Counted from the stretch's first letter, positions 36,884-48,941 are shown. The stretch is 64,000 nucleotides of DNA from Parietaria judaica (GCA_954871525.1 OX940870.1:3689501-3753500), one strand, 5' to 3'. Program-made: numbers and translations. Notes: generated by a model not told the origin, from the letters alone.

Positions 36884-37068
36884 CCCCTCGGAATACTTGT
36901 TGGTGAGGCACGACCCGACGGTCTCCATAACCGCACGGCACGTGAAATTGACGCGATGAGCTCGAGGCTCCGAAACTGCCTCTATTTCTCCTTGTCCACG
37001 ATCGTCCGAACCTCGGGATCGGCTTTGCCGAGCCCGTGGTCCACGAAGCTCGATCCATTATCTGCCAT
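36884..37068 (-). pseudogene. Serine hydroxymethyltransferase (SHMT) fragment, broken
   Basis: On the minus strand, after an ATG at 37068, the frame reads FVDHGLGKADPEVRTIVDKEK, a stop codon, then RQFRSLELIAS. After a short deletion that shifts the frame comes FTCRAVMETVGSCLTNKYSEG. This is the conserved N-terminal part of plant SHMT, closest from memory to the plastid SHMT3 type. Here it has a nonsense codon and a frameshift where the family reads SENFT. Similarity ends abruptly after YSEG (about 36884). There is no PLP-lysine region nearby. It is a dead 5' fragment, probably captured by a transposon or left by a partial duplication. Confidence 0.82.
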
Positions 37069-37283
37069 TAACACAAAACACCGACAACATAAAAAAAAAA
37101 CACTCAGAACACACCAAAGCACACAACTTTGTCACGAGAATAAAACTACTTTGGTCGGAGAATTACAATACCGGTGGTTTCGGCGACGGAGCCAGCGTGA
37201 GACGGCGGCGAAGCTGGCGATGGATCGACCAGTCGTCGAGCGTGGTACCCTACTCGCTCTTGATCGACCACGAGTTGGCGGTG

Positions 37284-37415
37284 ATGGAGCGGTCGTCGTC
37301 GGAGACTAGATCAGTGGCGGCGATGGAGCGGTCGTTGTCGGAGACCAGATCGGTGGCGGCGATTGAGCGATCGTCGTCGGAGACCAGATCGGTGGCGGCG
37401 ATGGAGCCGTTGTCG
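37284..37415 (+). repeat. 39-bp minisatellite, three units plus a partial unit
   Basis: Units start at 37284, 37323 and 37362, with a partial fourth at 37401. Each reads (A)TGGAGCGGTCGTCGTCGGAG plus 19 more bases and differs at only a few positions. The period is a multiple of three, so the plus frame encodes MERSSSETRSVAA repeated. Third-unit divergence starts with ATT for ATG. It ends in a GA microsatellite (37421-37454). There is no evidence of a real protein. Confidence 0.9.
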
Positions 37416-37416
37416 T

Positions 37417-37456
<40 letters not shown>

Positions 37457-37479
37457 AATGAAGAAGAGAGAGAAATAGA

Positions 37480-39580
37480 GATAAGATCGATGAATAAAGA
37501 TTCAAAATTGGTAATTAATTCTAAGATTTGTGCACAATTAGTTACAACTTGATTTGTGCTGAAAATTTAATTTTTTTAATTAATTACGAAAAATTGTAAT
37601 CTAAAGTGATTAATTAAAGGGTATTACAAGAATAAAAAATATTATTAAAATATCACCTCATGTTAATTGGTTAATTTACAAAATTAACTAAAATTTGGTT
37701 ATTTTGCTAATTCTATGTTTCAGTTTGGCTATTTGGAGCAATTTCTTTATTATATATATATATATATATAATATAAGCATCATCAGTTGAAATGAATAAA
37801 TTACACAACGAAAATACAAAGAATCTGATCGTTTATTTTATTTCATTTTAAGTTTTCGATCACTATAATTTTTGCGTTGCGAGAATAGAGTTTTATTAGG
37901 GTACGAGAAGTCTTTTCAAAGTTATCTATGCTTTATTTTACGACGAGGACAGTCAAAGAGGGCGACTCGACTTTCTCGTCCAATATTCCTTCCACATGCG
38001 ATCTTCCTCGGAGGCTCCGACGAGACGAAGCTGCAGAGACGTTCCTTCGCTCTTAACAAGACTTTATAAAAAAGAATCATGCCCTATTAAGTAGTATCCA
38101 TTTGATCTAATATAAACTTGTTTTATGATTGAAGTGGTTAATCTTGTGATGATTGAAGTGGTTAATGTTGTGAATAGATTGTAGGAAATTAGATAAACTG
38201 ATGGTTTGGATTGGATAATGAATCGTGCAAGTCTTGCTTGGAATCCTTATAATTGACGTGACAAAAATAAAAATGAGTGAAGGTCCATTATTGCTACATA
38301 GCTTTGCTTGAAAATGTAGTAAGATGGGATCAATGATGGTGTGTGTTTTTTTTTTTTAAAAAATAAAATAAAAATGGAGAGAGAGTATGTGCTCATTTTC
38401 TTTCTAGAATAAGGTCAGATGCTGATAGGTCGAAGCTAACAATATCTTTCAATGCAATGATGCTTCTTTTGACTAAGTTTTTACTTTTCCAATATCTCAT
38501 TCATTTACCATTAAAGAAAATAAAAATTCCAAGGTTATTCACTGGTGGTATAACTTTTCCACGGGCAAATCCCAAACTAGTATTTACCGGTAGTGGTTTT
38601 TAGGACCGTCAAAATTGTGAATTAGTAATTCCTTATAGTAATTTTGAGAACCGTAAAAATTATAGGCTAGTTTTTACTATAGTTATTTCGAGAAACGAAA
38701 AAAGGATATTTTAACAAGCCGTGAACTTAAAATATATATTAAAAAAAAGATAAAAGCCCAATTTTGATCTGGTGTTTTTTTTACTCTGTGTCGAATTGCC
38801 GCTTCAAAACACATAAAGACAATTTATTTTATAGCTTTTTTGGTTACCAATTAATGAAAAAGTTAATTTTTCCGGGTACCGGTATAGTACATAAAATATG
38901 ATAATATCAAAATACCAAAGACCAAAGTAAAAATTACTAGTTTCCGGTCCCAATTGCTCCTACCGTTAACTAATAATAGCGATAGAAGTGAGGGACGCGT
39001 CTACATTTTCCTACTCCAATGCTCGTCTTAATAGAGACGAGTCACCACCAGTTTCACAGAACATATTCCAAACTTTTGAGCATTTGAATGAGAATTTTCC
39101 ACGAAGACGCAAAACCTAATAGTGTATAGTGCCAAGATTCCGGAGGAATAAATAGTGTGAAGGCTCGTATTAAACGTGAAATATAAAAAGCATACTATAT
39201 ATATTTTAGGGCAAAAGATAAGGTATATCTTATATATGTGCAGGATTTCTTTAAATGTCCCTCTCTTCTCCAGTGTTGATATTCTGATTCTCCCCCAAAA
39301 AACTGACCACCATTCAACCAACTTTTCCTAGATTCCATGAAGAAATAATAATATCTAAGACTCAACATATGTGTGAATGTAATAAAGAAGAGGATGAGTA
39401 AATTCTGTGGAATAATTTTGCTCTAAATTTAATCCAAAGTATCTTTACTTCTTTAGCGTCAATCTCGGACATATATACATATATTATATTTATATATATA
39501 TTTTATTATTATAAGGTTATCGTAATAAGAAGGATATGGAATCTCGATAATGGATATTGGCGAATTATATGAAGACTGAC
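37480..39580. other. AT-rich intergenic spacer
   Basis: No gene recognised. A short GC-richer patch occurs at about 37940-38050. A repeated-looking segment around 38580-38700 (TTTAGGACCGTCAAAATTG and TTTTGAGAACCGTAAAAATT) suggests a decayed tandem repeat. Confidence 0.45.
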
Positions 39581-39588
39581 GTCCTCAC

Positions 39589-39771
39589 CAAGGTATTAAA
39601 TTTCTCGAATATCCATCGGCATGCCCATCGAAAATCTTTTTTCGAGGATATGCGAAACGATATATCCATCGGCATATCCATCGATTTACCTATGAGATAC
39701 CAATCGACAAGCGATATATCCGTAAAATGAAAAATGCGAAACGACATCGGCAAGCGGTATTTAAAACCTTG
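39589..39771. mobile_element. Small hAT-like MITE, copy B of a dispersed pair
   Basis: The target duplication GTCCTCAC is perfect (39581-39588 and 39772-39779). The ends are CAAGGTATTAAAT and, reverse complemented, CAAGGTTTTAAAT. The interior closely matches copy A at 27324-27495 but carries an extra ATCGATTTACCTATGAGATA-like piece. It is 183 bp, non-coding. Confidence 0.9.
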
Positions 39772-39779
39772 GTCCTCAC

Positions 39780-40541
39780 CTTTTGTTCAAAATGGATTAA
39801 CGAATCTACAGACTTAATTTTGAAAGCAAGGAATTTTAATTAACTACCAAAGTCAATTTCAGTTAGAATATATATTGTTAAATACCTTTTCTTTTTCTTT
39901 AATCATTATTTTGTATTTACCTTTTCACATGATATTAATCCACCTTACAGATCATCACTTTCTTCTTCCATATATTCGAAAATGGATTAACAAATCTAAA
40001 GACTTAAAAAGAAATAAGGAATTTAAATGACCATGAAAGTCAACGGGCTTGAAATAGTGAACTTACTACTTAACCTCTTATTTTTTTTATTTATCAATTC
40101 ACCTCTTAACTTATTATAGTTGATCACTTTATACCATTACACGCCAAAATTGTCACTCTAGAATTGAACTTTGAATTTAAATCAAAATACCCCATGAGTT
40201 TTCAAGAGACAATATGATATTCAATGATAACGATAAGTTAAGAGGGTAATCTAATAAATCAAGATAAATAAAGTAGAATAAGTTAATAAAAATTTGTTTG
40301 GATTCGTAATTTTAGATTCCCAGAATATCCCTTGATCGATTTACTGTCTATCTTCAACTTTTCAAACAGGTATTAACATTAGTGAAGTGAGTTTTGAGTC
40401 GCTTTAAACTCTCATCAACCTTACTCCGTGATCCACAAAATTTAAGTTTCCCGTCGAAGATGCCATCGCTTGATCGATTCCGTCCCGAGAGGGCCACTCT
40501 GCGGTGAGAACAGCAAAAGTAGGTGTACAGTCGAGGCACAA
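39780..40541. other. Intergenic, 3' of the ERGIC3-like gene
   Basis: AT-rich spacer including the 3' UTR of the minus-strand gene to its right. Two similar segments (AAAATGGATTAACGAATCTA at about 39789 and AAAATGGATTAACAAATCTA at about 39980) suggest a short duplication. No gene. Confidence 0.5.
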
Positions 40542-41066
40542 TCAACTGAATTTACCGATTTCCATCTTCTTCTTAATCGCCTTCTGCCCATGGTATATAA
40601 AGGAATCTAGAATACCGGAGACCGTGAAAACACCTGATCACAAAGCGGATAAGTAAAGTGATCAATTCTCGTGGATTATATCAAGCAGATAAATTAGTAT
40701 TTGGAAAGGCGTAATTAGGCACTTACCTCCGACTATGGCGCAAACATTGGTGAGGAAGTGTAGGAATGATATATGCTCCTCAGTGAAGGTTACCTGCGTT
40801 GCAAGCCAAGTACAATGAAAGACAAATGATAAAATTGGTACTGAAAATGAAAAGCGTACCCTTCCCAACTAATTTTCGAATTAGTACCAGAAGTTAAAGA
40901 CCCACCTTGATGGGAGAAAGATCATAGAAGAAAAATACTCCTGGAAGAAACTGCATGTTGCCAATTTCTGAATTCCGAAAATGTTCTGTTACCGAGAACT
41001 GCAAAACCCAAGTGCTAAATGTCATAATTCACACAAACAATATAATAGACATGTGTTTGTGTATGG

Positions 41067-41136
<70 letters not shown>

Positions 41137-44007
41137 ACCTGGTTTGACTGGATAGTATGTCCACTTAGATCCGTGTAAACCGTTGGTACAACCTGCAAAA
41201 ATAAAAGCTACCATATGTTACTAGTTCCATAGAAGTAAAAGATATCCAAACAATCGAAAATTATATGAGAACCGTCTTTTTTTAAGTTAAGAGTATCGAC
41301 CTTGATAAAATATTGATACATTCCACTTGGCGTGTTTTGTGTCCACTCCACCCTAGAAGTCGAAAAGAGAAAGGCGAAGAAAGAAGCATATGTTATGACC
41401 AAAAGATACCACATGACAAACTATAATTGGAAATGAAATGAAAAAAAGGAAGAAACAAACCTATCAAGAGGATTGACAACACCGGGAAAATATTCTCCGA
41501 AAGTCAGTCTATTGATCTTATGACTTATCTGTGTTGTTCATTAGAAAGGTCATTATCGGCATGAAAAGAGATCAAGTATATAAAAAAAACACCAAAAGGA
41601 CTCACAGGATTTCAATATCAATGCGAAAAAATAAGTTCTCTCGATAGCGTAGATAAAACCTGAGAGTTCCTGAAAGCACGACTTACATTAAAACTATCCT
41701 TCTGAAATGTGAGAAGATCGTGGACGTGAACATTTGACTGGTGAAAGCTTTTCCCAGGGGCAAAGTGGAAATTCCCGGCTACCTTGTTGACTTCCAAGAA
41801 TCCATATATATTGCATCCCTCCCCTTCTTCCTCTTTAACTCTTTGAAGAAAGCCTTCTCTTTTGCACTGTGTGCGCATGCAAGATTTAAAATAAAAATAA
41901 AAAATTGTAATGAGCATGCTAGCGATCAAAATTAAATTAATTATAAGTGTATTCACAGTAGCAAACCTGGTCAATCAAATCCGGATTTGACAAAGCCCAA
42001 CCCTTTTTCCGGTATGCTTCACGGACTTCTTCGCAGTTATTACAGCATTCATCATCCGTCTGAACTAATTGAAAGTGTATAAACAAAACATTTTCTTGAC
42101 AAACTTAAAGTAAAGAAAACATCTCGCTATGAAATCAGTGAAATTAAACTCGAAGGTATTGAGAACGAAAGCATACCGCTTCTGCACCAAAGCATGAACC
42201 ACAATACGTCTCATTGTGCTCAAGCCTACCACCGTGTCTCTGTAAAGGCTTCTCGATCTTCGCAAAATGATATAAAAAAATGATATATTAAATGATGATC
42301 ATCTAATTAATTGTACCATATATTAAATATAACATTCCAGCAATAAAAAAAAGTACCTTCGGTGAACCGATTCCATCTTGTCTGGTCTCTATTACATTGC
42401 CATGACTATCTATTCGTTTCTTGATAATGTCGTGTCTCTGAAAGTTATAGACATCATATGAGAAAAATACATGTCAATCATTACTCATTAGCAAGCATAG
42501 AAGATGTATTAGTACAGCCATTTTTTAGCATCAAGGCGATGAAACCTACCACATCAAGATGTTGCTCTCCACTAATGTCCATCGCGTCAAGACTGAGTAT
42601 AGAACAAGGAAGAGCGGGAAATGTGACATCGAACTGTACTTTCATGCATAAAAAGTGTAGATCAATTAGATTAGCCAGAGATATGAAAAAATAATTTCAG
42701 GTGAGTTTTCCAGAAACGTCCAAACTTCTTGAGTTCCAAATATAAGAATCCTATTATCTCTCACAGGACTGAAACATCCAACTAAATCAGGGTATATATC
42801 CTTTTTTTCTAGTATGTAGAGAAAAGATTATGAAAATTTCAAAACACCAAACGACGATAAAATATTAAGATTTTAATTTCCGATCGTTTTTTAAGGATTG
42901 AGAAGAAAAGGGAGCATTACATTGATACGCAATGTTTCTCCTCTTGATGTATCAACTATGAGCTTTGTTTCAGTAACTGCGTGAAGATACAACCCTGAGA
43001 CGAATAAAAACATTATGAGTTAATAGAACAGGAACAAACTAAAACTTCTACAGAAATTAAAAAACATTAACATCCATATGGTGACTATATAGTCATGGAA
43101 CGTGAGAAAAAACAGAGCACCAATATAGCGTGAAATAATTGTAGATTAAAACATTTGACCTATCATTGCATAAACATAGGAAGTAGAAACCATAATTTTT
43201 ATAAAACCAAGGCTATGCCTCACGTACGAATTTAACCTATCAGTGTTACATACGATCTGGCCATGTCTTATTTACTTCTATGTTCCTCGTTACATAGAAA
43301 CCCCGAAACCTTTAATGAATTTTATGATAATAAGACTTACTGTTCGGAAATTGATAAATTTTATGCGGAATCATGTGTTGTTTGTTAAGTATTGTATGAA
43401 TTTATAATATTGTTGACGCTTACGCCTCACGGTGTGCTAAGGAACGATGCCTTAGTTCCTGATTTCGCCATTAAAAAACTTGATGGAAAACACATAAGCC
43501 CTCTACTCACGGAGTATAGACTCGTTTCACAGCGAAACTCGAAACCCAATAGCAAATGCAACTCCCTTATGGCATCGAAATACACACTGACCTCGCTTCT
43601 CAGACCTCTAGCGAAATTAAGAAACCACGACGAGTTCAACGAAATTCAACACCTTTCAACAAAACTACCCGAAATTCAACACCCTAAGCACCTCAAATGC
43701 ATCGATTTCTCAGCGCACAAGCTCGCAAACAGCCCCAATTCCACATAAACGATCTCACACGATTCAAAACCCTAGCCAAACCACCAGATCACGATACTAA
43801 ACCCTATCTAGAATCGTTCACAGATCTCCAACAACACCAAAGAAACAGGAAATGGAAAAACGTACGAAGCTCGGAGAGGAAGAGCAGGAGCATGACGATG
43901 GAGGAAGCAATGGTGATGAGGCCACCGGAGAGGGTTCGGCTGTAGAAATCCTCGTTGATTTTGGGATAAGCGTCCAAATTCCGAAGCTTGCTAAACATAT
44001 TCTCCAT
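40542..44007 (-). CDS. ERGIC3: ERGIC3/Erv46-like ER-Golgi cargo receptor
   Basis: Thirteen minus-strand exons, all GT-AG and in phase: 44007-43866, 42994-42921, 42633-42550, 42437-42357, 42257-42177, 42059-41967, 41866-41687, 41528-41461, 41352-41301, 41192-41139, 40998-40906, 40793-40727 and 40633-40542. The product is 386 residues, the family's normal length. It opens with the family N-terminus (FSKLRNLDAYPKINEDFY) and a transmembrane segment (residues 25-46). The large lumenal domain has VTFPALPCSILSLDAMDISG, YCGSCFGAE (Cys146, Cys149), CCNNCEEVREAYRKKGW (Cys159, 160, 163) and GCNIYGFLEVNKVAGNFH. A second membrane segment lies near 342-363 and the cytosolic tail is KKKMEIGKFS. Erv46 family proteins cycle between ER and Golgi in COPII/COPI vesicles and bind Erv41. 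The gene is head-to-head with the L30 gene, 1.3 kb apart. No break seen. Confidence 0.96.
41067..41133. repeat. Compound (AT)n(AG)n microsatellite in intron 10 of the ERGIC3-like gene
   Basis: About 17 AT units (to 41100) are followed directly by about 16 AG units (41101-41133), ending six bases from the 41139 exon edge. On the gene's strand this is a CT-then-AT tract just downstream of the splice donor. Confidence 0.95.
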
Positions 44008-45335
44008 CTTCGCTCTGCCCTAATCCTCCGAGGCACACGAAACTGGTGTTCTTCTCGGATCGATCAAAATCGAAGCTGAATTTAAGCCATGATCGGAGAG
44101 ATCTGCACCGAAACGCCCCGTTAAAAAACGAAACCCAGAATGAACGAAGAAACGTTTCGAAATTGATGTCTGAATTTCGATTATATTATTAACGGGGCGT
44201 CTGGGAATTGATAAATATCAAACCCAAATGTTGGGTTGTGTTATTATTCATCTGATTTATTTACCGGATAATTATAGTGAAAATATTTAATTCAGATCGA
44301 TTAAAGCGGTAAAAATTTAAAATGAAAAAAAGAGAGGAAAAGTATTTAGACAATAAATATGAGAGGATGCATTTTCTTGTTTAATCTTTTGATTGATATT
44401 GGTCAATTTTTAGCATGATGCTATTAGATGATGCTTAAATTACACATGTATGTGCTCGTTTAGCTATCTAGCATCTTGTCATAATTGAACTCGACAAAGA
44501 AAAAATGACGAATAAATATGTAGTTTCACAATTGTTTAGACTATGTTGCTTCGGTCGGACAAGATATAAAAACTTTTGCTGCAGTTATCCTTTTATTGAT
44601 TGCTATATATATGTTTTCAGATAAGCTATTTTTTGTTTTGTTCTGTTTTTTGTAATGTATATTTTTAAAAGGAGAAAGAAAGGCAGTGACTCCGAGATTA
44701 TTGCCGTTATTTTTGCTGTCTAAATATGTATTTACAAAACAGCTGTATTTAATTTCTAACCAAATTTTATTGTCGTTTTTTATTAGTAATTTGTGAAATA
44801 AAAAAACGACAACATTCGTTAGTTTGTAATGTGAAACACATTATAGCGTCTTTTACATACTCCGTCTGCATAAAATCAATCAAACGACAATATTTACCTC
44901 TCTTCACTCTCACGTTCTCTTCCTCTTTCACCCTGGAAACCGACGACCCTCGCCACCACGTGACCCGGCCCGAGACTCGACCGGGCGATCCGACCCGCGA
45001 AGCTCGAGCCTCCTACTCACGAAGCCCTCTCCTCCTCCGACCTTTATCTGAGGTTAGGTTTGTTGGACAGATTATGTGTTTTAGGATGGGTTTCTTCTTG
45101 GGACATTGGAAAGTACCGAAGAATTTCATTCTTAACTGATTCGAATGATATTGTTTCGTGTATATTGTGTTTGTATTTCGAGCTTAAAGTGTCTTTTGTT
45201 CCGACTTTTATCTTATATATGAGTTTCTTGCTTTTATTTGTGTGACATTCCTATCATTTTGTTCGGTGAGTTTTCGAAAATTTTGTTGCTTATAAGCTCA
45301 AATTCTCGGTGTTTGTAGATATTTCGAAAACAGAC
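44008..45335. promoter_or_regulatory. Divergent promoter region between ERGIC3-like and L30 genes
   Basis: The two genes start 1.33 kb apart on opposite strands. GC-richer flanks near 44010-44200 and 44930-45060 look like 5' UTRs. On the L30 side, CTGAGGTTAGGT (about 45048) and TTTGTAGATA (about 45313) could be the donor and acceptor of a 5' UTR intron. The centre is AT-rich. No clear TATA box was identified. Confidence 0.5.
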
Positions 45336-46259
45336 ATGAGTAAGTTCAAAGCCGCTGTCCCGATTGCGTGGAGTCCTAACCTTTACATCACGCTGGTGAG
45401 AGGTATTCCCGGGACGAGAAGGCTTCACAGGCGCACTTTGGAGGCGTTGCGCCTTGGGAAGTGTAACCGCACCGTCATGCGGTGGAACACTCCTACCGTC
45501 AGGGGAATGATCCAACAGGTTTTACTTTCACCCTAACTTGTGATTCTCCGGTTTAACCCAAACTTGTAGCGATGTCTCAGTTTTCCTCATAAACTTGCGG
45601 AGTTGTCGCATTTGTTTCAGTTTGCCTCCCTTTCGTGGCGACAGGTTGTCATATGCTATAGCCACATGCGTTGAAACGACGGGTTCTGTAAAATGTTAAG
45701 CCTCGCTTGCTTAACCTTATTTGATTTGCATTTCTTTGATTCGTTTGTCCGTGCTTGTATACACATGGCAAAAAATTGCCGAGTTGTCCGGTGGTGAATT
45801 TTGTCGCATTTGTCTCACTTAGCCTCCCTTTCGTAGTGACAGGTTCTGTTAAATGTTATAGCCACATGCGTCGTACTGACGGGCTTTGTTAAATGCTAAG
45901 CCTCGCTTTCTAAACCTCATCTGATTTGCATCTTCTCTAAATCGTTTGTCCGTGCTTGTATACATATGGCTAAAAATTTAACGAGAACGAATTAGATATT
46001 TAACAAAGAGGAGGCAGACTGAGACGATGCGACAAATTCTCGAGGGACGGCTGATAGTTACTCTTATTATTTATGTAGAGCGACGAAATTCGTGCTAATG
46101 TCTGTCAGCATGTTACTTCAGGTGAAGAGATTAGTTGTTGTTGAGACTGAAGAGATGTTCAAAGCTCGAAAGCAAAATCAGGCGAACCACCGAGCATTGC
46201 GCCCGCCAGTGATCGTCAATCACCAACCTGCTCCAACAACCACTTCTTCTTCTTCCTAA
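45336..46259 (+). CDS. Mitochondrial-type 50S ribosomal protein L30 (uL30m family)
   Basis: Two exons, 45336-45518 and 46122-46259, joined in phase 0 by a GT-AG intron, give 106 residues. The protein reads NLYITLVRGIPGTRRLHRRT, LEALRLGKCNRTVMRWNTPT and VRGMIQQVKRLVVVETEEMF. This is the L30 fold with its RGxxGxxxxHRxTLxxLGL pattern, in which the usual GL is RLGK. It is small and has no obvious N-terminal presequence, like the plant L30 family protein At5g55140 from memory. Expected place is the large subunit of the mitochondrial ribosome. The C-terminal tail is Pro/Thr/Ser-rich. The 603-bp intron carries a recent-looking tandem duplication. Confidence 0.92.
45603..45978. repeat. Two-unit tandem duplication (~198 bp) in the L30 intron
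   Basis: The two copies begin TTGTCGCATTTG at 45603 and 45801. They share CCTCCCTTTCGT, TATAGCCACATGCG, AAGCCTCGCTT, CGTTTGTCCGTGCTTGTATA and CATATGGC-like ends. Differences are scattered substitutions and small indels, so the copies are clearly homologous but not new. Splice sites are outside the repeat. Confidence 0.88.
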
Positions 46260-47590
46260 TGGCCTGTGTGATTCCCTAGAGCTCAAGATGAGAGAGTCTT
46301 GGAGATAAGGGTTTGTTTATCCAAGCAAAAAAAAAAAAAAAACTATTAATAATAGTTTTGCCAATAATTTATACTATGTCGTTGAACTAGGTGTTCTCGG
46401 GCTGACAAAATTTGAGCTTACTGCATTGTTGATTTTGAAATTTACGATTTGGTCAACATATTGTTTATTGTTAAAAATTCAGTTTCGAACATGATTTTAA
46501 ACATAAACATATTATGTTATAGGATTTTTTGGTAACCCAATTCGCATAATCTCTTGCTGGATAATCTATTTTGGGAAGCGGTCGCTCAGATAAATCAACC
46601 CAAACAATTCAAAAGATTGTTACAATATAAATATTTAATATTAAATAAACATAAAAGGCTCCCTCATATTGTTGTAACGAGGTGAACAACTCAATTCTTC
46701 AACTTTCGATTGATTAATGTTGCAAGAACGTTTTGACCGAACGCCCTTCAGCCGTCAAGTGCTTGAACGACGTCCAACTTTTCCCAAGGATTTTCTCAAA
46801 GTGTTTTCTTTAATGAGAGTGTGAGGAACTGCCTCAAATTTGTTTCTTCAATGGAGATGCCTCCAACACTTATATTTCCAACGGCTTTTTTTTTTTACTA
46901 AAGGACAAAAAGCAACATTTTTGCTTTAGGCTATCACTCTGATTTGAACTAGATGAAGCAACTTGGTTAAAAACCAAGTGCAACCTAGATCCCTAAAAAG
47001 TAAGAATTTCCATGTTATCCATATAAATACATACGAGTCCAGGTAGATTGGATCGTATGTTGGAACATAACGAATGATGAATCCACAAAATAACATACTG
47101 AAATAATTTAGTCCAACAATTATGAATGTGACCTGAATCCATTTTTCATATCGGCCCGGGCCTATTTACAGCTTCACGGCATGACATATTTATATTGCGA
47201 TACATTGAAAGCTCTATTAAAAACTTTTGAATTATGATATTTTATGAAGTTGGCGTTTTGATGTTAATAACTTATTATTTTGCCGAACATCAAAATTCTA
47301 AAACTATAAATTAGATAATTAGGAAACATATTAAAGAAAGAAGACGAAAACTTTTAAAAATTATTTTTCAACAGCCCATAGATCCATATCAATGGGCCGA
47401 TTTGAATTTTCAAAACTTAGTCAGATTTTATTTTTCTTCATTTTGAATGACAATTTAGCTACTTATTGGGCCTTAACACAGCCCACTAATACAAGTTTAT
47501 TAATTAAATTAACCAGGAATTAGCTTCTCACGTGCTTCGTGCGTGGCGAAGAAGCTATTATCAAGTAAGCTCATCATACAACGTTACTAT
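46260..47590. other. Intergenic after the L30 gene
   Basis: 3' UTR and AT-rich spacer with no recognisable gene or bounded repeat. Confidence 0.5.
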
Positions 47591-48941
47591 GGGCCCGTTT
47601 GGCATTGTGGTGCATTACGTGATGTGCTAATTGGAAATCAAATCCCCTTGATTCATGCACATGAATCAATCATGAATCAATCTCTTTTATCATCTTTTAT
47701 TATGCTATTATCTTCATTAGTTTCTTTGATTTATTTTGATTTTATTATAATTATATTAGGTACATTAGATCAAGTTTTTTATGATTATTATTAGGTTTCA
47801 TTTATGCTACATTTATGCTATATAAGCAAGAGAAAACATGTGTAAGTTTTTAGTTGATGATGAAATGAAAATCGAGCTATAGCTTGTGAAGTCGAGTTTT
47901 ATCTCGCAAAGACGTGTTCTTCGTGTTCTTCGTATTCCGCTCTACATCACATTGCTTATTATTAGGTGTTTTTGCTTTTTTTAGAATTTTAAGTTAATAT
48001 TTGTGTTTGGTAAGTTACACTAGAAGCACTTTAATAAAAAAAATTAGCTTTTGTATAGGCAAAATTCAAAAGCAAGTTTTAGATGCTTTTGGTAGAATCT
48101 ATTTTTGCTTTTTTTATTCTCTATCCCTATAAATATTTTTTTAGGATGGTAAAAGTACCAAAAATACATATTATTATTGCGGTTAAGATTTTAATTCTTT
48201 TTAAGTGGTAAAAGTATCAATTTTTATGTCTATATTTTTTTAATTATTGTGATTAAAGTACCAATTCTTTTTGGATGGTGAATATACCAATTTTCTATGT
48301 CCATTTTTTAAAAATTATTTGGTTGAAAGTACCAATTCCTATTGGATGGTAAAACATAAAAGTACCAAAACATTTTACTATTGCGGTTAAAGTACCAATT
48401 TTTTAAGGTGGTAAAAGTACCATTATTTTATGTTCACATTCTTAAATTATTATAGTTAAAGTAACAATTCTTTTTGGAAGGTAAATGTAAATAAATAAAA
48501 AACAGAAACATATTATTATTACAGTTAAAGTACTAACTCTTTTTAGTTGGTAAAAGTACTAATTTTTATCATGGCCAAAAGGAATATGGATGTAAGAAAT
48601 TGGTACTTTCATTATAATTATTGTCAGTTAAAAGCAGAAAATCACAACATGCTAAGAAATATTTTTTCTTTTTATTTATTGAGTAATTATATTATTTAAA
48701 TTATTTTTTAAACTTTTTATATTAATATTGATATTTAACAAATATTATTTGTCTACTTTTACATTTTTGATATTTAGAAGCTAATTAAGTAAAAATTGTT
48801 AACAAACACTGAAACTTTTAAAAAATCAATTGTTTTTGTTTTGACTAACCAAACACTGTATTACTTTCTCCGACAACACTTTTTCTGGCAGTATATTTTA
48901 AAAGTAATTCTGAACACAGCACAGCAATGCCAAACTAAGCC
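47591..48941. mobile_element. TIR-bounded non-coding element, 1.35 kb
   Basis: The left end GGGCCCGTTTGGCATTG matches the reverse complement of the right end, GGCTTAGTTTGGCATTG, at 14 of 17 positions. The GGGCCCGTTTGG type of end is common in plant PIF/Harbinger and hAT MITEs. Only TAT is shared on both flanks, so the superfamily is not settled. The interior is AT-rich and non-coding and includes a degenerate tandem array. Confidence 0.65.
48140..48575. repeat. Degenerate tandem array of about 60-100 bp units
   Basis: At least five diverged units share GGTTAAAGTACCAATTCTTT, TGGATGGTAAAAGTACCA and a TTTTATGTCCATATT-like piece. They lie inside the 47591-48941 element. Unit length varies through indels. 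Confidence 0.75.

Noticed and set aside
37197..37478. 93-codon plus frame with MERSSSETRSVAA repeats
   Set aside because: It is explained by the 39-bp minisatellite and the GA microsatellite; no promoter or homology seen.
43392..43748. 118-codon plus frame
   Set aside because: It lies in intron 1 of the ERGIC3-like gene on the opposite strand and has no protein-like features.
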